A stretch of 64,000 nt of DNA from Ceraceosorus guamensis (lineage: Eukaryota; Basidiomycota; Exobasidiomycetes; Ceraceosorales; Ceraceosoraceae). Where the stretch lies: NCBI RefSeq assembly GCF_003144195.1, contig NW_020289999.1:317544-381543 (forward strand). Reading direction: 5' to 3'. The notes beneath the pieces are model-generated. The model was not told where the DNA came from and did no database searches. It saw nothing but the letters and a program-made list of their open reading frames with translations. This document shows positions 10,668 to 22,814 of this stretch, piece after piece. Made by a program: the position numbers and the translations under genes. The stretch's first letter is position 1; every line of letters begins with the position of its first letter.

Positions 10668-13034
10668 ATGCCAAGCCCGCTCTACGAAGCGCAAGCAGGA
10701 TCCTTCGTTTCTGCGCACTCTGCCTCCTCGCCTGCCATCTCAGCCGCTGGACAATCCGACCCTTTGCATCACGAAAGCTTGCTTCGAGGGGAAGCCCCCT
10801 CTGCCGCTTCTGCCACAAACGGGAGAGCCGATCGGGAAGGCGTGGCGTCTGGCACCATTGGCTCCGCTCATGATTCACACCACGGAATCTCAGAAGTCCT
10901 CGCAAACCCCCCCGTCTCTGCTTCAGCTCCACAACCAGCGAATCCACCCTTATCAGTCCAACAGCACCCCGTAAATGCAACCTCTTCAGCGACGCTCGCT
11001 TTATCGCATCAAGCGGCGAGCGAATCAGCGGTGGCCTCCTCCAGCAAAGCTGAGCAAATAGGCCAGGGTGGGAGCGCTGATCCGCGTCCCGCGTCTACAC
11101 CCATCGCAACCCCTCCTCCGCCCGCAAGCAAGTCAGCACGGAGCGCTACCATCGCGCCAGCAACTTTCGAAGACTTGCTGGCGCTGGACCACCAATCGGT
11201 TCTGAAGCCTGACTACTCCACCCCGTTCAAGTCTGCTCAAGACATTGTCCGCCGTCTCTTGCCTTATCACGTGTATGACGTGCCCAACGAGGATCTGACT
11301 TGGTCTCTGTCGCTGTCTGCCAATCGCAAAGGCAAGGGAAAAGCTGACAGCAATGCTGCAGGTGCTTCCAGCGATGCCAGCTCGGCCGATAGCGTCAAGC
11401 GGCGGAGGCTAGAGGGTACTCAGACATCCTCCTTAGCACAGCTAGCAGCGGCAGCTACAAACCCTTACAACTACTTCGATGACGACGACATTCTGTCCAT
11501 CCATCGTAGAGCAACAGCTATACGCAAGCGAGCTTTGCGGCTGAATGTTACGCTGACTGGAGGCAAGGAGAAAGCGGCATGGGCGCGCGAGAGTGTTTAT
11601 CAGCTTACCAGAGCGGCACACGTACGGGAGACAGAACAGTACACTGAGGAGCAAGACGGCCTACGTGCGTTGAGGGACGAAGCTGCGCGGGAAGGCGGCT
11701 ACGAAGTACGAGAGGTGGACAGAGCCGTCTCGAATGCCAAAAGGCAGTGGGAGCGAGATGCTGCGAAAGAGAGTCGCAGAAAGAGGTTGGCTGCGTTGAA
11801 TCTGCCACAGGACGACGAGACGATGAACCCTGATGCGCTCGTCAGAAGCAAGAGCCAAGGCGCACGAGACGAAGACGAGGAGGAAGATTCGGCACCTGCA
11901 ACTCGCTTGCCCCTTGCGCAACCTCGCCCCGCAGGAGAGGGAAACGTTCGAGCGAGCGCAGAAAGGTCCGCTCTTTCAGTAGCAGCTCCAGCGACGCCAG
12001 AACGCAACGGCAGTATCGATGGCCCAAAGGCGGTGGATCCGAGGTCCATTTTGGCATCACCTCACGTAGGTAGTGGTCAGCAGACCCCCACTCCTGCAAG
12101 CTCGCCGATGAAGCGCCCTGTGGGTCGACCTCCTGGGCCAGGCAAAGCGGTTAAGGCTAAGGCTGCCATGAGCTCTGTTGGTGGTGGCAATCCCAATAGT
12201 CCAGCCCCACAGTTGCGTCCCCAGCCGCAGCTGCAGACGAAGCCGGTCCAGCCTGTGCATGCGCCGTTGGTCGCCTCACCAACAGCCGCACCATCAATGG
12301 GTGCAGTCAGACCTCCGATGCCTGTTGTCCCATCCGCATCGCCTCCCGTCAGACCGCCGGCTCTACCTACCCAGCCGATCGCGGTACTGCTGCCCCTTTC
12401 CTCCATCAACCACCTCGCTAGGCTGCAAATCTACCCGACGCCGGCGCCCCATTTGCAGCCCGCCATTGTTGCGTACAGAGCAGCTCAGGCCAATCTCTCG
12501 CTAGGGACGATGAATGCTGCTGCTCCGGCCATTACATCGGCGCAGACGTCACCACGTCCTTCACCCGCTACTCAGGAAGATCTGGCTCTCTTGATGGGTG
12601 TCACTGAAGCCGCACAACCTCCTCATGAGCTCATGCTGAACCTTAGTGTCCTTTTGACGAGGTTGTCTCCTCCCCAACTGCAGGGTCTGGCAGCCCTGAT
12701 GCAAGCGCAGAGCAAGCGTCAACAAGAGCAGCAGGCCAAGCTGCAGAATCAAGTTGGCGCCTCAGGCACCACAGGCTCCAATGGCACCTCGCCAGCGCAT
12801 GGCGCCGGTGCAGCTCAGCCCAGCTCAGGCGGTTTCAAGCCTCCGCAGACTCGTCCACCTTCGGATCCCTTGGCAGCTGCAGCCGCAGTCAGCAATCTAG
12901 CTGCTTCCTCAGCTGCCTTCGCGGCTCAAAAGCAAGCGATGTCAGCATCTCCTTCCAACTCGTCATCAACGCCGGCGACGAATCCTATGCGTGGGTCCGA
13001 CAATCCTCCTGTAACCAAAGAGCCGCCGAGGTGA
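10668..13034 (+). CDS. GLTSCR (BICRA-like) domain protein, putative chromatin-remodelling subunit
   Basis: Single exon, 788 residues. After about 165 Ser/Ala/Pro-rich residues comes a segment with the hallmark of the GLTSCR conserved domain: VLKPDYSTPFKSAQDIV at about 177-193, then RRLLPYHVYD. A charged helical stretch follows (about 275-345, IHRRATAIRKRALRLN onward). In animals this domain defines BICRA/BICRAL, subunits of the non-canonical BAF (SWI/SNF) complex. The remaining 440 residues are low-complexity, rich in Pro, Ala, Ser and Gln, with an AT-hook-like KRPVGRPPGPGK at about residue 483 that could bind DNA. There are no introns or frame breaks. The role in fungal SWI/SNF is inferred from the domain; nothing in the neighbourhood tests it. 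Confidence 0.8.
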   Translation: MPSPLYEAQAGSFVSAHSASSPAISAAGQSDPLHHESLLRGEAPSAASATNGRADREGVASGTIGSAHDSHHGISEVLANPPVSASAPQPANPPLSVQQHPVNATSSATLALSHQAASESAVASSSKAEQIGQGGSADPRPASTPIATPPPPASKSARSATIAPATFEDLLALDHQSVLKPDYSTPFKSAQDIVRRLLPYHVYDVPNEDLTWSLSLSANRKGKGKADSNAAGASSDASSADSVKRRRLEGTQTSSLAQLAAAATNPYNYFDDDDILSIHRRATAIRKRALRLNVTLTGGKEKAAWARESVYQLTRAAHVRETEQYTEEQDGLRALRDEAAREGGYEVREVDRAVSNAKRQWERDAAKESRRKRLAALNLPQDDETMNPDALVRSKSQGARDEDEEEDSAPATRLPLAQPRPAGEGNVRASAERSALSVAAPATPERNGSIDGPKAVDPRSILASPHVGSGQQTPTPASSPMKRPVGRPPGPGKAVKAKAAMSSVGGGNPNSPAPQLRPQPQLQTKPVQPVHAPLVASPTAAPSMGAVRPPMPVVPSASPPVRPPALPTQPIAVLLPLSSINHLARLQIYPTPAPHLQPAIVAYRAAQANLSLGTMNAAAPAITSAQTSPRPSPATQEDLALLMGVTEAAQPPHELMLNLSVLLTRLSPPQLQGLAALMQAQSKRQQEQQAKLQNQVGASGTTGSNGTSPAHGAGAAQPSSGGFKPPQTRPPSDPLAAAAAVSNLAASSAAFAAQKQAMSASPSNSSSTPATNPMRGSDNPPVTKEPPR

Positions 13035-14141
13035 AATTTCAAATGCTGAACCGCGAATGCGCGATCCAGATACAAGCCATGCGCTTCATCTACCTACAGC
13101 ACATGATCGGGTCAGATGAAATGCTTGCGCTGGCCTTGTGTAGCTCGTTCGTCGTGGCGTGTCTTTTGGAGCTGTGCCCTTGATCAAGTGCGAGCGTGGC
13201 TCTCAAAATCTTGAATGAAACGCGTCGGACCACATGTTGACCCTCAAACACGTGCCACGACGCTTGCAAATCCGAGCGAAGACTTGACGACCCTTCGCGA
13301 GTCAATCCGCCTCGACGCTTGCCGTTCGAGCAGGTCGCAGGCCTGCTTTTTGGCGCGCGGATCTCGCGCAGATGCGATTTTCGAGGTCATGAGATTTGCT
13401 AGAGGAAGAGAAGGTGGCTGAGTACCTTATGAGGTGCCGATTTCGAGAGAAAAAACAAGACAAGGATATCGAATCGCAGTGTGGAAGAAGGCTATTTGAC
13501 AAGGGCAACGACGAAGGGTGGTGCAGGGTAAGGGAAGGAGGGAGGGTAGAGATCCGCTTGGGTCGAGACATTATGACGATCTTACTAAAGGAGCGCGGAC
13601 AAGTGGCGAAGCGGGAGTGTCTGCTGGCTACGACTTGGCAGTACACTGACCTCTGTGCTGATGTGAAGCACCTGAAGACCGTGAGGCAGGGGCTTCCGGC
13701 AGAAGTAACTTTGAATGCGCCAGGAAGATAATAGGTGATCGTGGGAACGCATCGCCACGTCCGAGCATCGATGATCATCGTGAATCATGATCCCACTTAG
13801 GCTTTGTCCACAAAATACCTTGAGGGCGAGACATTGCTTCGCGCTAGACGATCGTCTCTCTACCTGCTCTTGCCCCTTCCTACCCCAAACGCCAGTTGCA
13901 TGACCAAAATGTTCAAGTTCAGAAAGAAAAAATGGAGAGTTGTTGCGAAGTTGGGTATTGATGGTTCGCAGGTTTGTGATGACTAGCGCGCCGGCGGTAA
14001 AAAGTGCTGGGTGATACGTAGAGTGCCTAGAATTGAATTGCGCCGGCACTGTCCGTCCGCGGATGTGCTGAATTTTGTGCAGCCTTCATGCAGGATGGAC
14101 AGGCTTGACGCTGCGATCGCAGTCCCTTGAAGCCCACTTTC
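13035..14141. other. Convergent intergenic region
   Basis: About 1.1 kb between two convergent 3' ends. Open frames at 13302-13778 (-) and 13396-13731 (+) overlap each other and resemble nothing known. A degenerate palindrome (ATCGTGAATCATGA) lies at 13777-13790. I see no gene. Confidence 0.6.
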
Positions 14142-15663
14142 TTACGCCCACACAAGAAGCCTTGCGTCCCAACTTCCCGTGCAAAGTGCCATACCGTCCG
14201 CACTGACTCCAAGACAGCTGACCCTGTTCTCGTGCGCCGTGAGCACTCCAACACGCTCTCCCTTCAAAGTGTCCCACACGTTGGTGTTGTAATCGTCGTA
14301 GCCAGCAAAAAGCAGTCTACCAGAGACTGAGAATGCGACGCTCGTAATACCGCAGAGGATATTGTCGTGGGTGTACTGATTGAGCTCCCTATCAGCGCGA
14401 AGATCGAACAAACGACATGAGGCGTCGTCTGAACCGGTTGCAAAAGCGTCTCCATTTGGGAAGTACCTGGGCAGAGACAACAAGTTTGGATTCGTGAGGA
14501 CCCGGGCATTCCAAGGCACAAATGTCCTCAAGGCACTCACTGGACCGCGTTGATATCGCTCTCGTGGCCGGAAAAAGTCTGAACCGCCTTGCCGGTGCGA
14601 ATATCCCAGACCTTGGCGAGTGCGTCGCACGCGCCTGAAACAAAAGTGTTTGGTTTGGGGCCAAGAGACAAGCTGTGATGTCAAATCTGAGGTCAGCGTG
14701 CGCTCTCACACGCTTTCATACACCGTTTTGTGATGAAGTCCGTTGTAGCAGGTACTTTCCCGTCCTCTCAGGCTGCATCTGCGTATGATGCGTAGTGGCC
14801 CCGCCCGATGCTGACGACTCGAAGCGCCGCACTCACCTCATAACGTCGCCGGTGTGGTCGTTGAATTCCATGACTCTTACTCCTGCATCAATGTCCCAAA
14901 GCATGCAGGTCATGTCCCCAGACGATGTGAGGATCTGTCGGTCGTTCAAGAACCGACAGCAAGACAAGTAGCCGGTGTGAGCAGAAAGTTGCCTGGCAAC
15001 TTTGACCGTACCTTCTCTGGAGCGCAGGTTGTATATGCTGCAAATGTTGTCTAGACCGCCGCACGCGACCAGGTTGCCAGACGGGGCGTACGCGCACGTC
15101 ATGACCCAAGACGATCTCAACGGGATGGCGTGGACCTTGTTCGTCGTGTACGCATCCCACACAATAAGCTTTCCATCTTGCGAACCCGATACCAGATGAC
15201 GCTTGTCCTCCGCCCAGTGCATCGCGTAGATCTTCGCCAAGTGACCTTTGCACGTTCTTCGTGGCTTCATGACAATGCGCGGCAGCGGGTCTACCTCGGC
15301 AGCCATGGCTCGCACTGCGAACGAGGTGGCACCTTCAACATTAGCAATAATTTCTTCCTGCGAGCCATTGCGAAGACAAATCTAAATCCGTCCATCGGCG
15401 CATGCCATTCGAGGTGTCTCCACTCGAGGCTAGAGCGCAAAGTTTCCTCGGGTGCTACTGTACTCACATGAAGTGTCGGCCATTTTATCACGTCTAGCTC
15501 GCACCTGCTCCTTCAGGCTGTCCGCTTCCCTCCTGGCCGCCGCAATCTTCTCTTGAAGATCCCCGCCCGGTGTAGCCATGTTTGATCGACTTCTACGTGG
15601 GCTGGTGTTGGAACGCGGACTGCCGTTAGACGGGGAATCTGGCACGGGTGGATAGAGGGACAT
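14142..15663 (-). CDS. bpp1: Heterotrimeric G-protein beta subunit
   Basis: Four exons (15663-15468, 15314-14837, 14672-14541, 14466-14142) encode 376 residues. The protein pairs with Ggamma and regulates Galpha; in Ustilago maydis the Gbeta Bpp1 acts in cAMP signalling. After a 30-residue Ser/Pro leader comes an N-terminal helix ([20 protein letters not shown]) that forms the Ggamma-binding coiled coil. Then come seven WD40 blades, starting at [11 protein letters not shown] and including [57 protein letters not shown] and ending [14 protein letters not shown]. The C-terminus is exactly where Gbeta proteins end. I chose ATG 15663 although the frame stays open further upstream, because upstream sequence has no Gbeta similarity; ATG at 15579 (MATPGGD) is an alternative. 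All junctions keep frame inside conserved blades. Confidence 0.95.
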
Positions 15664-16422
15664 GGCAAATGAGTCAACACGTGGGAGAAGTTCGACGCTG
15701 TAGGGATGATCATCAAAGGGGACAAGCAACGCAAGTGGCGCGAAGGAGCACGAGAGATGAGGGAGGAGGGGCGCCAGATGTTTGTGGTGTTGCGGATAGC
15801 GTCGTTGAGAACGATCGGCCAGCGGCCACCAACGCGCGTGCGTTGTTAGCGAGGAAGTGTCCGGAGCAACCCGAATAAAGAAGTATGGAACGAGCTTGCT
15901 GGGCTGATTGCATGCGCAAAGAGCCTTCTGACTAAAGTCATTGGTCGCGCTGCCCGTTATAGTGCTATCTCTGCCTTCGACTCGCTCGTGACGCAGACAC
16001 CTCTCACCTCCCCTTTGCGCGCTTTGCCCTGCGACAGAATGATCCACGCGCGCACGCGGGTGTAGCAATCGAACGATTGACTCACCGAAGTAACCTTGAT
16101 GCGATCTTCGTCTACTGTAGATACGAGCACTGGAGACGCTATGCAGCGCAAGTCGTCTTGCTCTTGTCGAGTGCGGTTCTGCCAGGGCGCCAAGTCGTTT
16201 GGCTGTAGGAGATTACGAAGTGACTGACGCTTCGAGGTGTCGTGAAGACCAACAGAGTCGAGTCGAGGTCCAACAGGACGTGGTGGCCTAAAGCGGGGTA
16301 GGGTTGGCTTGCGCGGTGTCACGCCGTCTCGTACGCAAAGAGCTATTCGTGCTGGCAAGCGCGCGACGAGCTCAGGGACTGGCTAGGCGGGCCACTGCAG
16401 AGTGGTCGTCGCGTCCGTCGGG

Positions 16423-16437
16423 GAGAGAGAGAGAGAG
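16423..16437. repeat. GA dinucleotide repeat
   Basis: Short run of GA units on the plus strand, reading as a CT tract on the minus strand. Confidence 0.8.
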
Positions 16438-17131
16438 GAGCAGGATCGACAAATCGATCACGCTCAATCTGACTGCGCAAATGGAGACGTACGTGGCCTA
16501 GCTTGGCTGCTCGGATGTGAGGCCTGCAGAGAAGGAAGTCGGGCCAGTCAGGCTGAGGAGATTGCGGTGTTGTGTCTTCGATCGAGTGAGAGGAGAACGA
16601 GTGTAGACTTGGCTGACCAAGATGATCACGCACTGGTCCAAAGGGGACAAGACAGCGAGAAGAGCCCTCGACGCCTTGCCGTGGGCGCCAGTCAAGGTGG
16701 TGGTGAGTCTAAGCAGCTGTGCTCGCCCAGCCGTTGACGTCGGTCCTACCGCTGGTGGTGATGGGTCACTGCAAAGGTCGGCAGCAATTCTGTGCAATAC
16801 TGTGTGGGATGCCAAAAATTCAGAAAAAGGCTTGTCGAACGCTCGCTAGAACGAGATCTAGGGGGCGGTGAGAGAAATGGGGTACGGCGCGAACGAGAGG
16901 TGCGAATCGGCAAGGATGGCGTTCGGAAGCACCTAATGGACTGGTGAATATTGAGCTGTCGTCTCGGGTACCTACGCGGTGCTGTAACGTATAGTCACAA
17001 GTGCAGTGCGCCCCTCCAAGCGAGAATGATCGTCCTGAGCTTCCGAGCATCAGCCTTGCAATGATCAGCTGGCTGGCCCTCTGGCGCCTCGCGACTCTGC
17101 ATTGGCCACTCTCACCCGAGCATGCAGACAT

Positions 17132-17180
17132 CTGTTGCTGATGCCTGCTGCTGATGCTGCTGCTGCTGCTGCTGGCTGCT
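17132..17180. repeat. CTG/CAG triplet repeat
   Basis: Interrupted CTG units (TGCTGATGCC interruptions). On the minus strand this reads as CAG and produces a Gln-rich spurious frame. A second block lies at 17329-17356. Confidence 0.85.
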
Positions 17181-17328
17181 GCCGCCTTGCGTTCCAATCG
17201 CACTAGCCGTGTTCATCCCACCACGCACCCAGCAGCAGCATGCGTTCATTAAGTACCGCGCGTGGCCGCCAGCAGGAGCAGCATCAGTACCGGTACAGTA
17301 GTAGTGTATCGCATGCACGCTGTAACGC

Positions 17329-17356
17329 CGCTTCTGCTGCCGCTGCTGCTGCTGAT
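17329..17356. repeat. CTG/CAG triplet repeat, second block
   Basis: CTG units with CCG and ATG interruptions, about 150 bases after the first block. Confidence 0.8.
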
Positions 17357-19131
17357 GGTGATGCCGCCGCGTCGCCGCGAGTCGGTATCGTGACCGCAAG
17401 TGCTGCTCAGACATCATATGCAATCGTGAATCTGCTGCTGCATGTGCATGGCGGCCTGCGCGCCCGCGGAGAGCGAGCCCGCCGCGGAGAGCGCACCGCA
17501 TCGTGTACCGTATACTCCGCCGCGCGCGTGCCTCGCGAGCGCCTCGCCCGTGCGCGTGCTTGCTCGTACACCACTCTACTACTACCGAGCTCGTGACTAC
17601 TGCTGTGTTTGTGCCACTATTCACGACTGCGATGCCAACAGACTAGCTGCTGATGCATGCTGCAGCGTGCGGTATACTGTACAGGGCTTGCGCCGTTAAT
17701 TCACTTGCGAGCAGCAGCAACATGCTGCTGGGTGGACGCTACTGATGACCTCCAACCCTGCACGAAGCAAACAGCGCGCATGCATGCCCATATATGATCC
17801 TGTGAGCGAAGAAGATTCGTGATTATCATTGTTAGCGATTGCTGCAGCACGCGGCCATGCTGACCGATGTACAGTCTTGTCTCAACACACGCGGAAAGGC
17901 AGCACAGCGGGAGCAATCTTGAATGCAGCGATAATGTAGTCATGTATAACAAGATGTAGGGGTAACGCCAGCAGCAGCAGCGGTCTTGCGCGGAAGCATC
18001 GCGTGTTGCTATATCGCGCGCGTAAAGTAGTAGTAGTAGATATATACATATACATATAAACGCTGTAGCAGTCACACTCGCCAATCAAGAATCGGGACGT
18101 CGGAGGACGTACGCTGTGGCATCCCATATGTATGTGCACAGCATATAAGCAGGGGCACGCACCATGCACATCGCATCTAAAAGCTCACGGCTGGGCATCT
18201 TGGTTGTTGAGCACGGCGCTGGGACAAAGCGCAGGATGGCTGCGGAGCTTCAATCTTCTTTAGCGGATCATCAACAGCGGCCAGCAGCGAACCTGGCGCG
18301 ACTCCCAGAGGGGAACCAAGCGTCGTTGGCACCTCCAGGCAAGGTCCCTGCTGTGAATAAACAGCTTGATCGATCAGCCAGGAGCGCCCCTCCCCCTCGA
18401 ATTCACCCGTGACTCGCGACCATCTGTTTTGAGCAACTGGCTCCAGTGAACGGCGGTTATGACCCAAGGTTCGCTCATGTTCACACGATTGTTGACTCGA
18501 TTGTATAGTTGTCGGACTTGGTGGTGTTTGCCGCGCCATCTTGCACGCTCCAGGTACTCATGTTCAACTCGCGACGCGTTCGTTGGTTCCCACCCTTCTC
18601 CTCCACAATCACCATCGATTCGCATCGCGTGCAATGCAGGGTCGTCACCACCGATCCCGGGTCTAAGTCATTGATCGAGCGTTGTGCGGCGACCCAGAGC
18701 ACCTCCTTTTTGTTGTCTGGCGCTCAGCCTCTTGAACTTGTGAGCGTTTAATCGGAGTAACCTACCGCAGCTTCCATTGTTTGTCCTTTGCCATAAACAT
18801 CCTTCTCGGTTGCGTCGAGCAGCTTCTGTCCGCCTTCGATCCAGTCGCCGCTTGCCACCAAAGGCCAGATCCGTCGCCATGTCTATCCACTGTGCAAGTC
18901 TCAATTGCGCAAATGCCTGCGCTGAAACACGAATTGGACGGCGAGGCAGTGTTGCGATTCACTCAAAGTCTCGGGACCGACTCTCTTTAGACGCAATGAC
19001 GTGACGCGTTGCCTGTTCTGCGACATGCTGATCAGATCGGGTCACTTTGATGTGCTATCTAATGGATGCACACAGCGCACTCAGCTTGGATCCAACAAGA
19101 AAGTCGCACGCGTGAATGGGTTGAATTGCGC

Positions 19132-19147
19132 GGGGGGGGGGGGGGGG
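19132..19147. repeat. Poly-G tract
   Basis: Uninterrupted run of about 16 G residues in intergenic DNA. Similar tracts occur at 57292-57305 (C) and 61129-61144 (G). Confidence 0.9.
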
Positions 19148-19571
19148 ACACCCGTACGATTCTCGCCCAACGGTACCCAAAACAGAACGAAACGGCTGAC
19201 CTTTGATCGCTGTCTTGGTCGTATGCGGCGCCTGGCTGTATCAAGCTTGTCTCCACGAGCGCCAAGCCAAAGCTGCTGCACGCTCCGGGTATCAGTTCTC
19301 ATGGTGAGTTCACGTGCGCTCCCGAGGGAACCCTTGACTGCCGTAGATTCAAGATTGGTCAATGCGCCGCTCGCGCCTCAGACTACTGGGACATCAATGA
19401 TTTGATGGGTTGTATGATGACATGAAATTCGTCGAATGAAAGCCGGTCGAAACAGACACGGCGTACGGCGCTCCCTGACGTGGTGCTGTCAGGGCCCACG
19501 CACGCTCGGAATGAGCGCTGAAGGGGAGCAGAGCACAAATCGGGTGTGTTGTGACCAATGAAAACTCTCAA

Positions 19572-22500
19572 TCAAGATGCTTCTGAAGACGAATCACCTC
19601 CAAGCGGGCTGTCGAATGAGGACGATGGAGGTTGCGTGGACGATTTCGGGGGATCACTAATGGGTGGGACGGGTGCCGGGCTGTCTGTAGATTCGCTAGG
19701 AGTCTGGGCTGACTTGGGCCCCATGGCGGCGCCTGGCGCACGGGACACCATTCCGGCGTTTGAGGACTGAGCAGCTGGGCCGCCCACGGGAGTGCTCTTG
19801 AAGCGAGTGCCGCGGCTGCTGCTTGCAGGAGTGGCAGAGCGGCTGGCAGGTGTGACATCGCCACTATTCAGCTGTGCTGCAGAACCCGAACGACCTTGTC
19901 GCCCACGGAGAAGTCCTTGATTGATCACAGTCATCTTTGCGGGACCACCGTCCGCGGCCTTGGCACGCACGATGACGGGCTTGAAAGCCTGCGGTGCGGT
20001 CAGAGGGCTACCAACACCAGCGCCGCCAGGTGTCGTCGGACGTGAGCCTGTAGACCCGAGGGTAGGGGTAGGCGGCACGCTATTTGATCTTCGCTGACTG
20101 TTAGGTGCATCTACTCGTGGTGGAAGCTCGCCAGATTGGCTCATCAAATTCGCATTCGAGTCGCCCTCTTGCTCGGCGGTGTGGTCTTCAAAGTAGCTGC
20201 CAGTCTCGTCAGCAAGATTCGATGCGTCTTTCTGAGCATCCAAGTTGGGCGAAGGCTGGGGATCTTGGAGCGCCGCGATAGGCTCGTTTGGGTGATCTGC
20301 GCCTCCACGCCTGGCAGAAGCACGACGCTCGAGGCCAAGACGGGCGAGAACCGTTTTTCTGGCTGGGATGGCAGACCTATCTTCTGCTTTTGCGGCCGCT
20401 TGTGGGTCTCCAGCAGTAGCCACCAATGCCTTCGCTGCGCTGGTAGGTGAAGGAGGAGGAGAAATGCGATGCAGACCGAGACCCTCTGCATCGTGCTCGT
20501 CGAATATCTCTTCTTGGAGCAACTCCTCGAGCTGTAGGCAGACCGGACTCAAGTCAGCTCATCAATCCTCAAGGCAAAGCATCAAGCTCGGACACACACG
20601 TCTCGAGAGCTCATAGACTCACCAGATCTTCCAAGGTAATGATGCCGATTGGCATTCCATACTCGCTATGTACCTCGTTCGACTCTTCCGAATGCAGCTT
20701 GGCGGCATCGACGCCTGGCTTCTCTTCAGAGTCAGACTTCTCGGACTTGATACCACTCTCGAGCTTGTCGGCGTCGTCTTGATCGTGCTGAAGCCCTAGT
20801 CGCTTGAGCCACGCCGAACGTTTGGATGTGTGGTCTTGTACGGTCGAGGTGGGGCTGTCATTCGGCGAAGATGAGCGCGTCGCACCTGTACCTTCGAGGT
20901 GTTTCTCCTCGTCAATCTGGCCAAGGATCGTCGGCTGCCGCTTGGGAGCGCCACTTGTCTGTGCTGTGATGGTGAGAGACGCTTTGCTGCCGAGCTCACT
21001 ACCAGCTTCTGCGAAAGCGCGACGAGGCCGGGAAGATACGATAGCCATATGAGAGCGACCCTCCTGGAACGCATTAAGCATCGTCAAGAGAGGCTCATCG
21101 AAAGGCACTTCAGGCAGGGCATTGATGACAAGGTCTTGAACTGGCGTGGCATCTTCGGGATCCAAAAGAATCAGCTGTTTGACGAGCAGCATTCCAATGA
21201 TCTTCTTGCGTTTGACCACATCGATTGGACCTGATGGACTCCCGCTTCCTGCAGATGCAACAGCCGACGTAGCCTGTCCGTCGGGAGATGGGGTGGTAAG
21301 ATTTGCGTGCTGCAGATTTCCAGCTGAGCTGGTCTTGCGTGAGAATGCCGACAGTAGGCCACGGCGGCTAGGAGTCTCTGTGCCGGCGTTTGATTTCCCA
21401 AGCTGGACGTCCACTTCGATGTAGATAGGAATTCGAGAATGGCCGCTGCGCACAACTTGTTCCAGTGTGGGGTAGTCAAGGCGGGCGTCCAAAGGCAGCA
21501 TGAAGACGTCCTCGATCGACGTCATGGCTTGCTTTGCGACCTTCTCTTGAAGGTCGAGCGCTGTGGAATACAACGACGCGATGAGTCGAACTCATGCCAA
21601 TTCTTGCAAACAGAAACGGCGACACACGACTCACCTCCTCCGATGATCATTACAGTGTCGCCTTTCAGATCACCTCCGTGACCGCCCGTTGCGGCGTGCA
21701 TGTTGACCAGTTCCTTCAGCTCAGCACGTCGATACACAGTGCCGTGATGCGGACCAAGCGCCCAATGCAGGACGCGAGAGACAGGCCAAGCTACAGGCCA
21801 CAGGAGGATCATCACCACACGTACTGCCGGCGCCATAGCAGCACCGATCTGCAGGCCGTAACGAGAGCATACAGACTGAGGGATAATCTGAAAGCGAGAG
21901 GGGCGGGCGAAGCGCATGGATACGTCAATACCACGCGGCCTAGTGTCATGGCACAGATTGTGATCCCGCATACAATTGACTCACTTCAGCGAAGATGATC
22001 ACGAGCACAATCGCAAGCGCGACGGCAGGTACGGGAGGAAGGACCTGATCGATTATGATCGGCAGACCTGAGGTCGGAGCGGGCGGGTAGGTAGCTGACC
22101 CAGACGGATGCTGACGAGGAGTGACTCACATTCATTGAAGATCATGTTGGCGACCAAGAGGGTGGTCAGAAGCAAATGACCATCTTTGCGCACTGGCAGA
22201 ATCTTTTCCGCAGCCCGTCGCTGCTTCGGCGTGCCAGTCTGGGCCAGAACGGCCAAGGCGGTCTCATCCAGACTGAAGTAACCAAGAGTGAGACCAGCAA
22301 ACATGCCGCTGAGAATCACCAGCACGGCGATCAGCACGCCAAAGCCTGCTCTCAGACCAGCGGGCTGATTCTCCTCGGCACGCTTTCGTATGAGAAATGT
22401 GCGAGACTGTGAATAATTAAGCCAGCGTCCCGCTGACGAAAGATCGATTGGAGGGCTTCGTTCGTTAAGGGTTTGGCGACGAGGTTCTCCTTCGGCGAAT

Positions 22501-22814
22501 CGATCGAGCAAGTATTGAAGCTCACGCCTTACGGCGGCGCGGTCTTCCAGTGCAAACGACGTCTTCGAAGCTGCGGAGCGCAGCCCCAGCAAGGTATCCT
22601 GAAATCGACCTGCATCTCTGAAAGCGGTTTCCGGCTCGAGGGCGTCGTAGGCAGTGATGGAAGCATCTCGACGCGGGCTGATGTCGCTGTTTGGGAGTAC
22701 GTGGGCAGACGCTGTGTGTGTAAGGACACAGAAGCCGACGGCGATTACAGCAACGAAGAAGGCGTTGACGACATGGGCAAGCTTGGATGAGGCACCAGAA
22801 CGGCCTTTGACCAT
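19572..22814 (-). CDS. MAM3: MAM3/CNNM-type membrane protein (DUF21 plus CBS pair)
   Basis: Five exons (22814-22130, 22067-21985, 21887-21635, 21560-20623, 20531-19572) encode 972 residues. The family (yeast Mam3, animal CNNM, bacterial CorC) consists of membrane proteins linked to divalent metal handling; Mam3 sits in the vacuole membrane. The start I use precedes an uncleaved anchor or signal (VVNAFFVAVIAVGFCVLTH). The DUF21 module follows: GMFAGLTLGYFSLDE, NMIFNECLPIIIDQV, VALAIVLVIIFAEIIPQSVCSRYG and a further hydrophobic helix, with the family-typical FAEIIPQ. The CBS pair begins at TSIEDVFMLPLD (about 352), but the second CBS is split by about 110 disordered residues before GIITLEDL. 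The last 320 residues are disordered. The frame is also open to an ATG at 23042, which has a TATATA box at about 23136-23141, so a 76-residue N-terminal extension is possible. Confidence 0.9.

Larger units (their letters stand above)
15664..19571. other. Long intergenic stretch with a possible unassigned minus-strand gene
   Basis: About 3.9 kb between the Gbeta start and the MAM3-like stop. Between about 16815 and 15960 the minus strand shows consecutive open segments flanked by good splice signals: donor GTCAGC near 16619, acceptor CTCTGCAG near 16524, donor GTACGT near 16493, donor GTGAGT near 16085 and acceptor GTCGCAG near 16029. They could be exons of an unknown gene, but no start or family was found. 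The rest holds CTG-rich blocks (17132-17356), TATATA/CATATA-rich sequence near 18030-18060, a GA run and a poly-G tract. Confidence 0.4.

Noticed and set aside
13396-13731. 111-codon plus-strand frame between two convergent genes
   Set aside because: It overlaps an equally long frame on the other strand, has no motif, and lies where two 3' untranslated regions are expected.
15664-16068. In-frame upstream extension of the Gbeta protein
   Set aside because: The added residues do not resemble Gbeta N-termini, and the region has promoter-like composition; the ATG at 15663 gives a normal-length product.
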